Positions 35,508 to 43,170 of a stretch of DNA of 50,522 nt are shown here, in pieces. The first letter of the stretch is position 1, and every line of letters starts with the position of its first letter. This DNA is from Frankiales bacterium (GTDB taxonomy: Bacteria; Actinomycetota; Actinomycetes; Mycobacteriales; SCTD01). The notes below the pieces were generated by a model. That model was not told where the DNA came from. It was given only the letters and a program-made list of their open reading frames with translations, and made no database searches. Location: the NCBI GenBank assembly GCA_025965935.1, contig JAOPVZ010000106.1:1-50522 (forward strand), read 5' to 3'. A program made the position numbers and the translations under genes.

Positions 35508-35605
35508 GCTGTGCGCCGATCGGGTGACACGGCGTCCAGCAGAGCGGTCGGGGCACGACCATGGGTCCAGGCGCGTTGTCTGAGTGCACGGGTGGGAGGG
35601 TGCCC

Positions 35606-35636
35606 GCAGCACGGTTGCGCGTGCAGGCAGCACGGT
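35606..35636 (+). repeat. Direct repeat GCAGCACGGT, 21-bp period, before the cyclase gene
   Basis: GCAGCACGGT occurs at 35606-35615 and 35627-35636, two helical turns apart; a related GCACGGGT lies at 35586-35593. The last copy ends 29 bp before the diguanylate cyclase start, so it may be an operator. Speculative. Confidence 0.45.
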
Positions 35637-35665
35637 AGGGAAGGGGGGTCAAGGAAGGAGGCTGT

Positions 35666-36622
35666 GTGACCGGCCAGTCCGACGAGCGGGCCCAGCGCGC
35701 CAGGCAGAGCATGCAGGTGCTCGCGACGAGCGCCGACGTGTTCGAGACGTTCTTCGACCACGCGCGCATCGGCCTCGCCCTGGCCGACCTGTCCACCGGC
35801 TACGTGCGCGTCAACCACACCTACGCCGAGCTGCTCGGCCGGCCACCGGAGGACCTCGTCGGAGTGTCCTTCACCGAGGTGCTGCATCCCGAGGACCAGC
35901 TCGAGGCGCTCGACCGGGTCGAGGAGCTGCTCACCGGTCGAGAGACGAGCCTCACGGCGGAGCAGCGGTACCTCGGTCCCGACGGCCAGGTGCTGTGGGT
36001 GCTCCACGGCGTCTCGGTCGTCCGCGATGCTGACGGCACGCCGGCCTGGTTCGCTGTGAGCGCGCAGGACATCAGCGAGCGGCGCCGGGTCGAGACCGAC
36101 CTGCGCGCCCTCACCGCCACCCTCACCGAGCGCGCCGTCCGTGACCCTCTGACCGGGCTCGCCAACCGCACTCTGCTGCTCGAACGGCTGCGCGCGGTGC
36201 TTGCCCGCGACGCCCGCACGGGCCAGAGCACGGCCGTGCTGTTCCTCGACCTCGACGGCTTCAAAGCGGTCAACGACAGGTACGGGCACGCAGTCGGCGA
36301 CGAGGTCCTGGTGACCGTCGCCAAGCGGCTGGCGGCGGCGGTCCGGCCGTCGGACACGGTGGCCAGGATCGGCGGCGACGAGTTCGTCGTCCTCGTCGAG
36401 GGCGCCTCCGACGCAGTCGTCCACACCGTGGTCGAGCGTCTCCGGCAGGCCGTCTCAGAACCGCTGCCCACCCTCGACCTCGAGGTGGGGGTGAGCGTTG
36501 GCGTAGCCCTGTCCGCACGCGGGGATGCCGAGCCCCGCACGCTCCTCAACGCCGCAGACCGGGCGATGTACAGCGAGAAGAAGAGCGAGAAGTCGGTCAC
36601 ACGACGCGCACGCGGAGGTTGA
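35666..36622 (+). CDS. PAS-GGDEF diguanylate cyclase between ftsQ and ftsZ
   Basis: The 318-residue soluble protein has an N-terminal PAS domain (about residues 20-140: FFDHARIGLALADLSTGYVR, YAELLGRPPEDLVG, VSAQDISERRRVE) and a GGDEF domain (about 155-305) with DPLTGLANRTLLLERL, FLDLDGFKAVND and a canonical ARIGGDEFVVLVEG at about residue 235. The inhibitory site RPSD sits five residues before GGDEF, so product inhibition is likely. It should synthesise c-di-GMP. GTG 35666 follows a strong AAGGAGG. The gene is inserted in the normally direct ftsQ-ftsZ junction, with a 158-bp gap upstream and 193 bp downstream, so it is probably transcribed from its own promoter as well as read-through. Confidence 0.94.
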   Translation: MTGQSDERAQRARQSMQVLATSADVFETFFDHARIGLALADLSTGYVRVNHTYAELLGRPPEDLVGVSFTEVLHPEDQLEALDRVEELLTGRETSLTAEQRYLGPDGQVLWVLHGVSVVRDADGTPAWFAVSAQDISERRRVETDLRALTATLTERAVRDPLTGLANRTLLLERLRAVLARDARTGQSTAVLFLDLDGFKAVNDRYGHAVGDEVLVTVAKRLAAAVRPSDTVARIGGDEFVVLVEGASDAVVHTVVERLRQAVSEPLPTLDLEVGVSVGVALSARGDAEPRTLLNAADRAMYSEKKSEKSVTRRARGG

Positions 36623-36664
36623 CCTGCCCGGGCGTCGCCCCCTACCGTCACGCGGCACGACAGG

Positions 36665-36695
36665 TTGACATAACTATAAGGGTCTACCTGAGGGT
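36665..36695 (+). promoter_or_regulatory. ftsZ upstream promoter region, AT-rich TTGACATAACTATAAG
   Basis: GTTGACATAACTATAAGGGTC lies about 120-150 bp before ftsZ and is the most AT-rich stretch nearby. A TTGACATAACT-type block upstream of ftsZ is familiar to me from other actinobacteria. TTGACA is a perfect -35; no ideal -10 is seen at 16-18 bp (TGAGGG is nearest), so the exact start is unclear. Confidence 0.5.
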
Positions 36696-36815
36696 GAGGG
36701 TCGGGGAACCGGCCGGCACGTGACGTCTTCCCTGCATCACGAGCCCATCCGACCGAGAAGAGAACGGCGTGCGGGACAGCCCTGCACGCCCGCGAATGAA
36801 GGGCTCCCCTGCACC

Positions 36816-37964
36816 GTGGCTGCACCGCAGAACTACCTCGCCGTGATCAAGGTGGTCGGGATCGGTGGTGGCGGTGTCAACGCCGTCAACCGGATGATCG
36901 AGGTCGGCCTCAAGGGCGTCGAGTTCATCGCCATCAACACCGACGCGCAGGCGCTGCTGATGTCGGACGCCGACGTGAAGCTCGACATCGGCCGTGAGCT
37001 CACCCGCGGCCTCGGTGCCGGTGCGGCACCCGAGGTCGGCCGGCAGGCATCCGAGGACCACCGGGACGAGATCGAGGAGGTGCTCAAGGGCGCCGACATG
37101 GTCTTCGTCACGGCCGGCGAGGGCGGTGGCACCGGCACGGGCGGCGCCCCGGTCGTCGCGGCCGTCGCACGTTCGCTGGGTGCGCTCACCATCGGCGTCG
37201 TGACCCGACCGTTCTCGTTCGAGGGTCGTCGTCGCGCCAGCCAGGCCGAGGAGGGCATCGAGGCGCTGCGGTCCGAGGTCGACACCCTCATCGTCATCCC
37301 CAACGACCGGCTGCTGTCCATCAGCGACAAGCAGGTCTCGGTCATGGACGCCTTCAAGAGCGCCGACCAGGTGCTGCTCTCCGGTGTCCAGGGGATCACC
37401 GACCTCATCACGACGCCGGGCCTCATCAACCTCGACTTCGCAGACGTGAAGTCGGTGATGCGCGGTGCCGGCTCGGCGCTCATGGGCATCGGCTCGGCAC
37501 GTGGTGACGACCGGTCGATCGTGGCGGCGGAGATGGCCATCGCCAGCCCGCTGCTCGAGGCCAGCATGGACGGTGCGCACGGCGTGCTGCTGTCCATCTC
37601 CGGTGGCAGTGACCTCGGCCTGTTCGAGATCAACGAAGCGGCCCAGCTGGTCGCGGATGCGGCGCACCCCGACGCCAACATCATCTTCGGGGCGGTCATC
37701 GACGATGCCCTCGGCGACGAGGTGCGGGTCACCGTGATCGCCGCCGGCTTCGACGGCGGTGCACCGGCCTACAAGAAGGTCGAGCCGCGCCGCCAGCCGG
37801 TGGTAGAGCCCGAGCCGGTCGTCGCCGAGCCGCAGCTGGAGGAGCCGGTCGTGCGTCGTCCCGAGCCGACCTACACCCCGGCCCCCGCGGCCGCGGCTCC
37901 CGAGCGCCCGCGTCGCACGGTCGTCTTCGAGGACGACCTCGACGTGCCCGACTTCCTGAAGTAG
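36816..37964 (+). CDS. ftsZ: Cell-division GTPase FtsZ
   Basis: The 382-residue tubulin homologue opens [27 protein letters not shown] and has the GTP signature loop [15 protein letters not shown] (about residue 105), the synergy loop [11 protein letters not shown] and the C-terminal peptide [11 protein letters not shown] that binds SepF and FtsW. GTG 36816 fits the universal family start ([12 protein letters not shown]); the ORF track start at 36720 adds unrelated sequence. The linker before the tail is short and Pro/Glu-rich. It forms the Z ring. An AT-rich promoter-like element lies about 130 bp upstream. Confidence 0.98.
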   Translation: MAAPQNYLAVIKVVGIGGGGVNAVNRMIEVGLKGVEFIAINTDAQALLMSDADVKLDIGRELTRGLGAGAAPEVGRQASEDHRDEIEEVLKGADMVFVTAGEGGGTGTGGAPVVAAVARSLGALTIGVVTRPFSFEGRRRASQAEEGIEALRSEVDTLIVIPNDRLLSISDKQVSVMDAFKSADQVLLSGVQGITDLITTPGLINLDFADVKSVMRGAGSALMGIGSARGDDRSIVAAEMAIASPLLEASMDGAHGVLLSISGGSDLGLFEINEAAQLVADAAHPDANIIFGAVIDDALGDEVRVTVIAAGFDGGAPAYKKVEPRRQPVVEPEPVVAEPQLEEPVVRRPEPTYTPAPAAAAPERPRRTVVFEDDLDVPDFLK

Positions 37965-37973
37965 CGGGCGGGC

Positions 37974-38711
37974 GTGCACGACGCGGGTCTGCCCCTCCCC
38001 GCACGCGGCGTCTTCACCACCCGGGCCGGTGGCGTCAGCCTCCCGCCGTGGGACAGCCTCAACCTCGCGGTCCATGTCGACGACGCCTTCGCGAAGGTCC
38101 AGCGCAACCGCGACCTCGTCGTCGAGCAGCTCGGTCTCGACGGGCTCGCCTTCGGCAAGCAGGTGCACGGCAACGGCGTGCGCGTCGTCCGCGGCCTGTC
38201 GAAGAAGACCAGCCGCGGCCTCGACGACACCGACGGCCTCGTCACGACCGTCCCGGGCATCGGGCTCGCCATGCTCGGCGCTGACTGCCTGCCGGTGCTG
38301 CTCGCGGCCGATGGCGTCGTGGGTGCGGCGCACGTCGGCAGACCGGGACTCGCCAAGGGCGTGCTGCCCGAGGTCGTCCGGGTGATGCGCGCCGAGGGCG
38401 CCGGTGAGATCAGCGCCGTCATCGGTCCGGGCATCTGCGGCCTCTGCTACGAGGTGCCGCCGTCGATGGCGGGCGAGGTGGAGAAGGCCGCGCCCGGCAG
38501 TCGCGCGACCACGCGCCAGGGCACCACGTCGGTCGACCTGACGGCCGGCGCGACCCGGCAGCTCACCGGTCTCGGCGTCGCCGTGAGGACGGTCGGCGGC
38601 TGCACCCTGGAGCAGCCCGACCTCTTCTTCTCCTACCGGCGCGACGGCCTGACCGGCAGGCACGGCGGCATCGTGTGGCTGCCGCCGCAGAGCGGGGCAC
38701 CGGCGCCGTGA
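37974..38711 (+). CDS. pgeF: Peptidoglycan editing factor / purine nucleoside phosphorylase (YfiH, DUF152)
   Basis: The 245-residue multicopper-oxidase-like (laccase-fold) protein has TTRAGGVSLPPWDSLNL, the KQVHGNGV histidine, GADCLPVLL cysteine, the AHVGRPG histidine, and IGPGICGLCYEVP. These provide the zinc-binding His/Cys set of the family. Known roles include hydrolysing mis-incorporated L-Ser precursors in E. coli (PgeF) and purine nucleoside phosphorolysis (LACC1-like). AHVGRPG differs from the usual AHAGWRG: the Trp is lost. GTG 37974 is 9 bp after ftsZ. It overlaps yggS by GTGA. Confidence 0.9.
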   Translation: MHDAGLPLPARGVFTTRAGGVSLPPWDSLNLAVHVDDAFAKVQRNRDLVVEQLGLDGLAFGKQVHGNGVRVVRGLSKKTSRGLDDTDGLVTTVPGIGLAMLGADCLPVLLAADGVVGAAHVGRPGLAKGVLPEVVRVMRAEGAGEISAVIGPGICGLCYEVPPSMAGEVEKAAPGSRATTRQGTTSVDLTAGATRQLTGLGVAVRTVGGCTLEQPDLFFSYRRDGLTGRHGGIVWLPPQSGAPAP

Positions 38712-39397
38712 GCCGCAGGGACGACCTGGCAGCGAACCTCGCCGAGCTCGAGGCACGCATCACGCGGGCCTGTACGGCGGCAGGGCGTGCCCGCGACGAG
38801 CTGACCCTCATCGCGGTGACCAAGACCTGGCCGGTCAGCGACTGCCTCCTGCTCCGCGACCTCGGCGTCACCGAGCTCGGCGAGAACCGCGACCAGGAGG
38901 CCGCGCAGAAGGCCGCGGCAGTGACCGGGGTGCGGTGGCACTTCGTGGGGTCGGTGCAGACGAACAAGGCGCGCAACGTGGCGTCCTACGCCGACGTCGT
39001 GCACAGCGTGGACCGCCCCTCACTGGTCTCGGTCCTGGGTGACGGCGCGGTGCGGACCGGCCGCACCGTCGACGTGCTGCTGCAGATCAGCCTCGACGGC
39101 GACCCCGACCGTGGAGGCGCCGAGCCGTCCGCCGTACCCGGCCTGGGGGAGCAGGTCGCGCAGACGGCCGGTCTGCGACTGGCGGGCGTCATGGCGGTCG
39201 CGCCCCTCGGCGCCGACCCGGCCGACGCCTTCGCCCGGCTCGCCGAGGTCTCGCACCGGTTGCGGGCCGACCATCCTGCGGCGACGGCCATCAGCGCCGG
39301 GATGACGGGCGACCTGGAGCAGGCCGTCGTTGCCGGCGCCACGCACCTGCGTGTCGGGACCGCCGTGTTGGGCGCCCGACCGGCCCCCCTCCGGTAG
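38708..39397 (+). CDS. yggS: Pyridoxal-phosphate homeostasis protein YggS (PLPBP)
   Basis: The 229-residue TIM-barrel PLP-binding protein has [16 protein letters not shown] with the PLP lysine (VTK), [27 protein letters not shown], and the C-terminal [27 protein letters not shown]. It buffers free PLP rather than catalysing a reaction. GTG 38708 overlaps the pgeF stop. Its TAG stop forms the first three bases of a TAGTCT box (39395-39400) that may serve as the sepF promoter -10. Confidence 0.94.
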   Translation: MSRRDDLAANLAELEARITRACTAAGRARDELTLIAVTKTWPVSDCLLLRDLGVTELGENRDQEAAQKAAAVTGVRWHFVGSVQTNKARNVASYADVVHSVDRPSLVSVLGDGAVRTGRTVDVLLQISLDGDPDRGGAEPSAVPGLGEQVAQTAGLRLAGVMAVAPLGADPADAFARLAEVSHRLRADHPAATAISAGMTGDLEQAVVAGATHLRVGTAVLGARPAPLR

Positions 39398-39400
39398 TCT
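39395..39400 (+). promoter_or_regulatory. -10 box for sepF overlapping the yggS stop
   Basis: TAGTCT (TANNNT) includes the yggS TAG and lies 46 nt before the sepF ATG. The same hexamer overlaps the ftsI stop before murE. No strong -35 seen. Confidence 0.4.
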
Positions 39401-39446
39401 GCGAGCAGTCACGAGCAGTCAGTCACACCAGGCGGAGGAGCGGGAC

Positions 39447-39980
39447 ATGCCGGGCACCATGCGCAAGCTGGGGCTGTACCTCGGCCTGGTCGAGGACGAC
39501 GAGAACGAGCACTACGGGTACGACGACGAGGATGGCGACGCCTACGAGGAGCCGTCGGTCCGGCGCTACCCGCCGACCGCCTCCACGAGCACCGCCGCCA
39601 CCCGCCGGTCCTTCGACACCCGAAGCACTGCCGGCGCGGTCGCGCTGGACGCGGCGCCGCGCCCGCAGGCCGTGCCGTCCCACGAAGGCGTGCACGACAC
39701 CGGCTACCGGATCACCACCCTGCACCCGCACAGCTACAACGACGCGCGCGCGATCGGGGAGCACTTCCGCGGCGGAACGCCCGTCATCATGAACCTCTCG
39801 GAGATGGACGACGCCGACGCCAAGCGCCTCGTCGACTTCGCCGCCGGCCTCATCTTCGGGCTGCACGGCCGCATCGAGCGGGTGACCAACAAGGTGTTCC
39901 TGCTGTCGCCGGAGCACGTCGAGGTCACGGCAGAGGACAAGGCCCGGATCGCCGAGGCCGGGTTCTTCAACCAGTCCTGA
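39447..39980 (+). CDS. sepF: FtsZ-anchoring protein SepF
   Basis: The 177-residue protein has an N-terminal amphipathic membrane-binding helix ([13 protein letters not shown]), an acidic/Ser-Thr linker, and the conserved C-terminal SepF domain from about residue 80 ([55 protein letters not shown]). In actinobacteria SepF replaces FtsA/ZipA in tethering the Z ring. ATG 39447 has an excellent GGAGGAG ribosome binding site; ATG 39459 is the alternative. Confidence 0.95.
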   Translation: MPGTMRKLGLYLGLVEDDENEHYGYDDEDGDAYEEPSVRRYPPTASTSTAATRRSFDTRSTAGAVALDAAPRPQAVPSHEGVHDTGYRITTLHPHSYNDARAIGEHFRGGTPVIMNLSEMDDADAKRLVDFAAGLIFGLHGRIERVTNKVFLLSPEHVEVTAEDKARIAEAGFFNQS

Positions 39981-40027
39981 CCTGGGTCCTGGCCAACGCC
40001 CCGCCTACTGCTGGAAGACTGTTACCC

Positions 40028-40312
40028 GTGTCCGTCGTCGGTCAGGTCCTGCACACCGTGCTGCTGGTGTTCCTCGTGCTCCTGATCTTCCGGCTCGTCA
40101 TGGACTACGTGTTCATGCTGGCCCGCGGCTTCCGGCCCCAAGGCCCCTTCGCCATCGCGTGCGAGCTGACCTACTCGGCCACCGACCCGCCGATCAAGGC
40201 CGTCCGCCGGGTGCTCCCGCCGCTGCGCGTCGGCAACGTGTCCTTGGACCTGGCGTTCATGGTCGTGTTCTTCGTGACGGTCGTTCTCATGAGCGTGGTG
40301 TCCGGACTGTGA
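40028..40312 (+). CDS. YggT-family membrane protein
   Basis: The 94-residue protein has two membrane helices (LHTVLLVFLVLLIFRLVMDYVFML and LDLAFMVVFFVTVVLMSVV) flanking the conserved YggT segment YSATDPPIKAVRRVLPPLRVGNVSLDL. The YggT family sits after sepF in most Gram-positive dcw clusters, and its function is not firmly established (osmotic tolerance, division). GTG 40028 is used. Confidence 0.93.
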   Translation: MSVVGQVLHTVLLVFLVLLIFRLVMDYVFMLARGFRPQGPFAIACELTYSATDPPIKAVRRVLPPLRVGNVSLDLAFMVVFFVTVVLMSVVSGL

Positions 40313-40346
40313 CGCCCTTCCCCTTCATCAGGACGGTGTGACTCCC

Positions 40347-41345
40347 ATGCCTCTGACCCCTCAAGACGTGGTCAACAAGAAGTTCGCCACGAAGCTGCGC
40401 GGCTACGACCAGGACGAGGTCGACGTCTTCCTCGACGAGGTCGAGCAGGAGCTCGTGCGTCTCCTCACGGAGAACGCCAACTTGCAGCAGCGGCTGTCCG
40501 TCGCACCACAGGCCGCCCCGCAGGCTGCCGCGCCGGCCGGTGTGGCCGAGCCGCCGCCCACGACGGCGCCCATCGCGCCCGGCGAGCCTCAGGAGGCCGC
40601 GCTGCGCACCCTGCTCATGGCGCAGCGCACCGCCGACCAGGCCATCGCTGAGGCCCGTGCCGAGGCCGACGCCCTGCTCGCGCAGGCGAAGTCCCGGCAG
40701 GCCCAGATCGACACCGAGCTCAACGCCCGCACCGCGAAGGCGATGTCCGAGCTGGAAGCGCGCCGCGCCGAGCTCGAGACCCGCATCGAGGACCTCCGCG
40801 CCTTCGAGCGGGAGTACCGGCTGCGGCTCAAGGCCTACCTCGAAGGTCAGCTCAAGGACCTCGAGGGTCGCAGCGTGAACGAGGGCCCCGGGACCGGCGT
40901 ACCCGCAGCCGCGCGCAGCGCCGCCATCGGTGCAGCACCTGCCGCAGCACCCACCGCACCTTCCGCTGCGCCGGCCCTCCACCGGCCACCCGCACCGGCG
41001 GCACCGGCGGCACCCGCGTCACCTGGTAGTCCCACGCCACCAACCACGCCACCCACCGCGCCGGTGGCACCTCCGTCGCCCTCGGCGGCGATCGCGCTGC
41101 CGGCCGAGTGGGCCGAGCTGCACGAGGGCGCCGAGACCCGGGCGGAGCTGTCCACGGAGCCGTCCACGGGGTCGTCGGCCAGCACAGCGGCGCCGGCGGG
41201 TCCGCCCCGGGAGGCGGCGCCCGGGCTGCGCGCCGTCCCGCCGCTCAGCGCCGACCCCGAGCGGGTGGGTCCGTTCACCGCGGCGCCTCCGCCCGTGACG
41301 GTGGAGCAGGTCGACGACGGTCCCGAACCGCCTTCCGAGCCCTGA
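40347..41345 (+). CDS. divIVA: DivIVA / Wag31 polar growth protein
   Basis: The 332-residue protein starts MPLTPQDVVNKKFATKLRGYDQDEVDVFLDEVEQEL, the conserved DivIVA membrane-curvature domain. A coiled coil follows (about residues 90-165: AIAEARAEADALLAQAKSRQAQIDTELNARTAKAMSELEARRAEL...) after a Pro/Ala linker. The C-terminal half (about 175-332) is a long, low-complexity Pro/Ala/Ser tail, unusual in length. It marks curved membrane and organises polar or septal growth. ATG 40347 matches the family start; the track's GTG 40338 adds three residues and is closer to an AGGACG. Confidence 0.93.
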   Translation: MPLTPQDVVNKKFATKLRGYDQDEVDVFLDEVEQELVRLLTENANLQQRLSVAPQAAPQAAAPAGVAEPPPTTAPIAPGEPQEAALRTLLMAQRTADQAIAEARAEADALLAQAKSRQAQIDTELNARTAKAMSELEARRAELETRIEDLRAFEREYRLRLKAYLEGQLKDLEGRSVNEGPGTGVPAAARSAAIGAAPAAAPTAPSAAPALHRPPAPAAPAAPASPGSPTPPTTPPTAPVAPPSPSAAIALPAEWAELHEGAETRAELSTEPSTGSSASTAAPAGPPREAAPGLRAVPPLSADPERVGPFTAAPPPVTVEQVDDGPEPPSEP

Positions 41346-41434
41346 TCGCGTCGCCCAGCCCGTGTTCGAGACCCATTGAGCCTCGGCATCAGTAGGATGC
41401 CCAGGCTCGTTCGCCCTCCCGGAGGACTCTCCCT

Positions 41435-42346
41435 GTGATCGTCATCAGCGGTGCGCTCGTCGTCGTCGCCCTCGTCCTGCTCGTCATCGGGCTCGTCATC
41501 GCCGGCCTGGGCTGGGTGTACGGCTCCATCGCGGTGAGCCTGCTGTCCTTCGTCTTCCTGGTGATCGGCATCCTGCAGCGCCGCAAGGAGGTGCCTGGTG
41601 CCGAGGCGCCGGCGCTGGCCGGTGCTGGCACCGGAGCGGTAGCCGCCGGAGTCGGCGCGCTGGTCCGCGCAGGTGACCGGCTGGTCGGCGACAAGGATGG
41701 CAAGGTTGACGACGCCACCGTCACGACGCTGCCCAGCGACTTCACGCCGCCGGCCGCTCCGACCGTCGCCGTCACCGGCGTTGCCGGCGAGGTGCTCGTC
41801 GTGGCGGGGCGCCCCCGCTACCACGTGGCGGGCTGCCGCTACCTGACGGGCAAGGACGCCGAGTCCGTCGCCGTGGCCGACGCCCGTGCGCAGGGCTTCA
41901 CGGCCTGCGGGGTCTGCAAGCCCGACGACGCGCTCGCGTCGGCTGCCCCTGCCGGGGCCACCGGGGCCATTGCAGCCGCCGAGCCGGTCGACGCCATCGA
42001 GGTCACCGAGCTCGTCGCGGCCGAGCCGGTGGTCGCGGCACCGGTCCGCACGGCCGCCCGCGCGCGCACCGCCACCAAGGCCCCGGCCAAGAAGGCTGCG
42101 CCGGCGAAGACCGCCGCCAAGCCAGCCACCACGACCACCGCCAGGGCCGCGTCCGCGGCGGGCACGGCCGCCAAGAAGGCTCCGGCGAAGACCGCCGCCA
42201 AGGCCGCGCCCGCCAAGACCGCCGCCAAGGCAGCGCCTGCGAAGAAGGCCACGCCCGCCAAGACCGCTGCGAAGGCAGCGCCCGCCAAGAAGGCCGGCCC
42301 CGCGAAGAAGGCACTGGCCAAGAAGGCCCCCGCCAAGCGCAGCTAG
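41435..42346 (+). CDS. Membrane protein with Cys/His motif and histone-H1-like Lys/Ala tail
   Basis: The 303-residue protein has two N-terminal helices (about 2-24 and 28-47) followed directly by RRK, so the rest should be cytosolic. Residues about 130-165 hold YHVAGCRYLTGK...GFTACGVCKPDD, a His-Cys-Cys-Cys arrangement like the small zinc motif found in Ada- and nuclease-associated domains. The last ~100 residues are repeats of (A/P)AKKA/TAAKAAPAK, as in bacterial H1-like DNA-binding tails. GTG 41435 follows GGAGGAC, and a TAGGAT box lies at 41393-41398. I know no named family for the whole protein. A membrane-to-DNA tether next to divIVA is a reasonable hypothesis. Confidence 0.85.
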   Translation: MIVISGALVVVALVLLVIGLVIAGLGWVYGSIAVSLLSFVFLVIGILQRRKEVPGAEAPALAGAGTGAVAAGVGALVRAGDRLVGDKDGKVDDATVTTLPSDFTPPAAPTVAVTGVAGEVLVVAGRPRYHVAGCRYLTGKDAESVAVADARAQGFTACGVCKPDDALASAAPAGATGAIAAAEPVDAIEVTELVAAEPVVAAPVRTAARARTATKAPAKKAAPAKTAAKPATTTTARAASAAGTAAKKAPAKTAAKAAPAKTAAKAAPAKKATPAKTAAKAAPAKKAGPAKKALAKKAPAKRS

Positions 42347-42370
42347 CCAGCCGGCCTCGACAGCCGAGTA

Positions 42371-42415
42371 CACGACAAGGGCCGCTTCCCGATCGGGGAA
42401 GCGGCCCTCGTCGTG
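42371..42415. terminator. Near-perfect bidirectional terminator
   Basis: CACGAC-A-AGGGCCGCTTCCC / GGGAAGCGGCCCT-C-GTCGTG form a stem of about 19 bp with one mismatch around a GATCGG-type loop, 24 bp after the Lys/Ala-tail gene stop and facing the convergent gene ending at 42525. Its symmetry allows function on both strands. The remainder of 42416-42524 shows no gene. Confidence 0.85.
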
Positions 42416-42524
42416 TGGGGGCGGAGGGTGCCCGGAGCACAGGGGGGCGGCCCCGGGCACCCGCCGTTCCGCGAGCCAGCCCTGCCCGCGGGTCTTCGGC
42501 CACCGCGTCGCGGCGGCGGCGCGG

Positions 42525-43013
42525 CTACAGGCGGCCGCGCAGCGCGCTGCTCCGGAACGGGTCGCGGGAAGGCGGAGCAGGCAGGGAGAGGATCTCGCCG
42601 TTGGCGTCCAGGCCGCTCAGGCCGAGCACCCGCGAGAGCAGCGTGTGCGTCGTCTCACCGGCCTTGAGGCCCTCGGCCGTGAGGAAGACCCGGTAGATCG
42701 TGATGTAGTGCCGCACCGGGGTGTCGTAGCTCCAGTCGACGGAGCCGTAGTGCAGGGACTCCCCGCGGCTGCCGCCCACGCCCTCCCAGGGGGCGCTCCA
42801 GATCTGCACGCCGGCAGGGCCGGCGCTGAAGAGCCCGCCGGCCGAGACATCCTGCGCCTGCGCGGCGGCGAGCAGGGCTCGCCCTTCGCGCTCGGGCAGC
42901 ACCAGGGCGGGACGGACCTGCGACTGCAGGGCGACATCGGAGCCGGGCCGCGTCAGTCGGAACGACTTGTGGACCGGCTTCGCCTGCTCGAGCTCAACGG
43001 TGTGCACAGTCAC
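42525..43013 (-). CDS. Unknown 162-aa protein downstream of ileS
   Basis: The soluble protein has no helix or signal peptide (MTVHTVELEQAKPVHKSFRL...). Central blocks include GGLFSAGPAGVQIWSAPWEG and SVDWSYDTPVRHYITIYRVFLT, with many aromatic residues, suggesting a beta-rich fold. I do not recognise a family. GTG 43013 has a very good AGGAGG 5-6 nt upstream, so the start is firm. It lies 157 bp after ileS on the same strand and converges on the big terminator. The gap 43014-43170 holds nothing definite. Confidence 0.75.
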   Translation of the reverse strand: MTVHTVELEQAKPVHKSFRLTRPGSDVALQSQVRPALVLPEREGRALLAAAQAQDVSAGGLFSAGPAGVQIWSAPWEGVGGSRGESLHYGSVDWSYDTPVRHYITIYRVFLTAEGLKAGETTHTLLSRVLGLSGLDANGEILSLPAPPSRDPFRSSALRGRL

Positions 43014-43170
43014 CGGGGCCTCCTGCTGCCTTGGTGCTCCAGATGGAGCAGTGCTGGGTGTTCACCAGCAGCATCGGCAGGCAGGTGGCCCGTTCTGACT
43101 GCGCCGTTCGGGTGGTTCTTGTCCCTGTCGGGCCATGTCCGAACTGGCACTGGGAGGGCGGCGCGTGGGC

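Noticed and set aside
36720-36815. N-terminal extension of FtsZ in the ORF track
   Set aside because: The family invariably starts at (M)[11 protein letters not shown]; the upstream 32 codons have no coding character.
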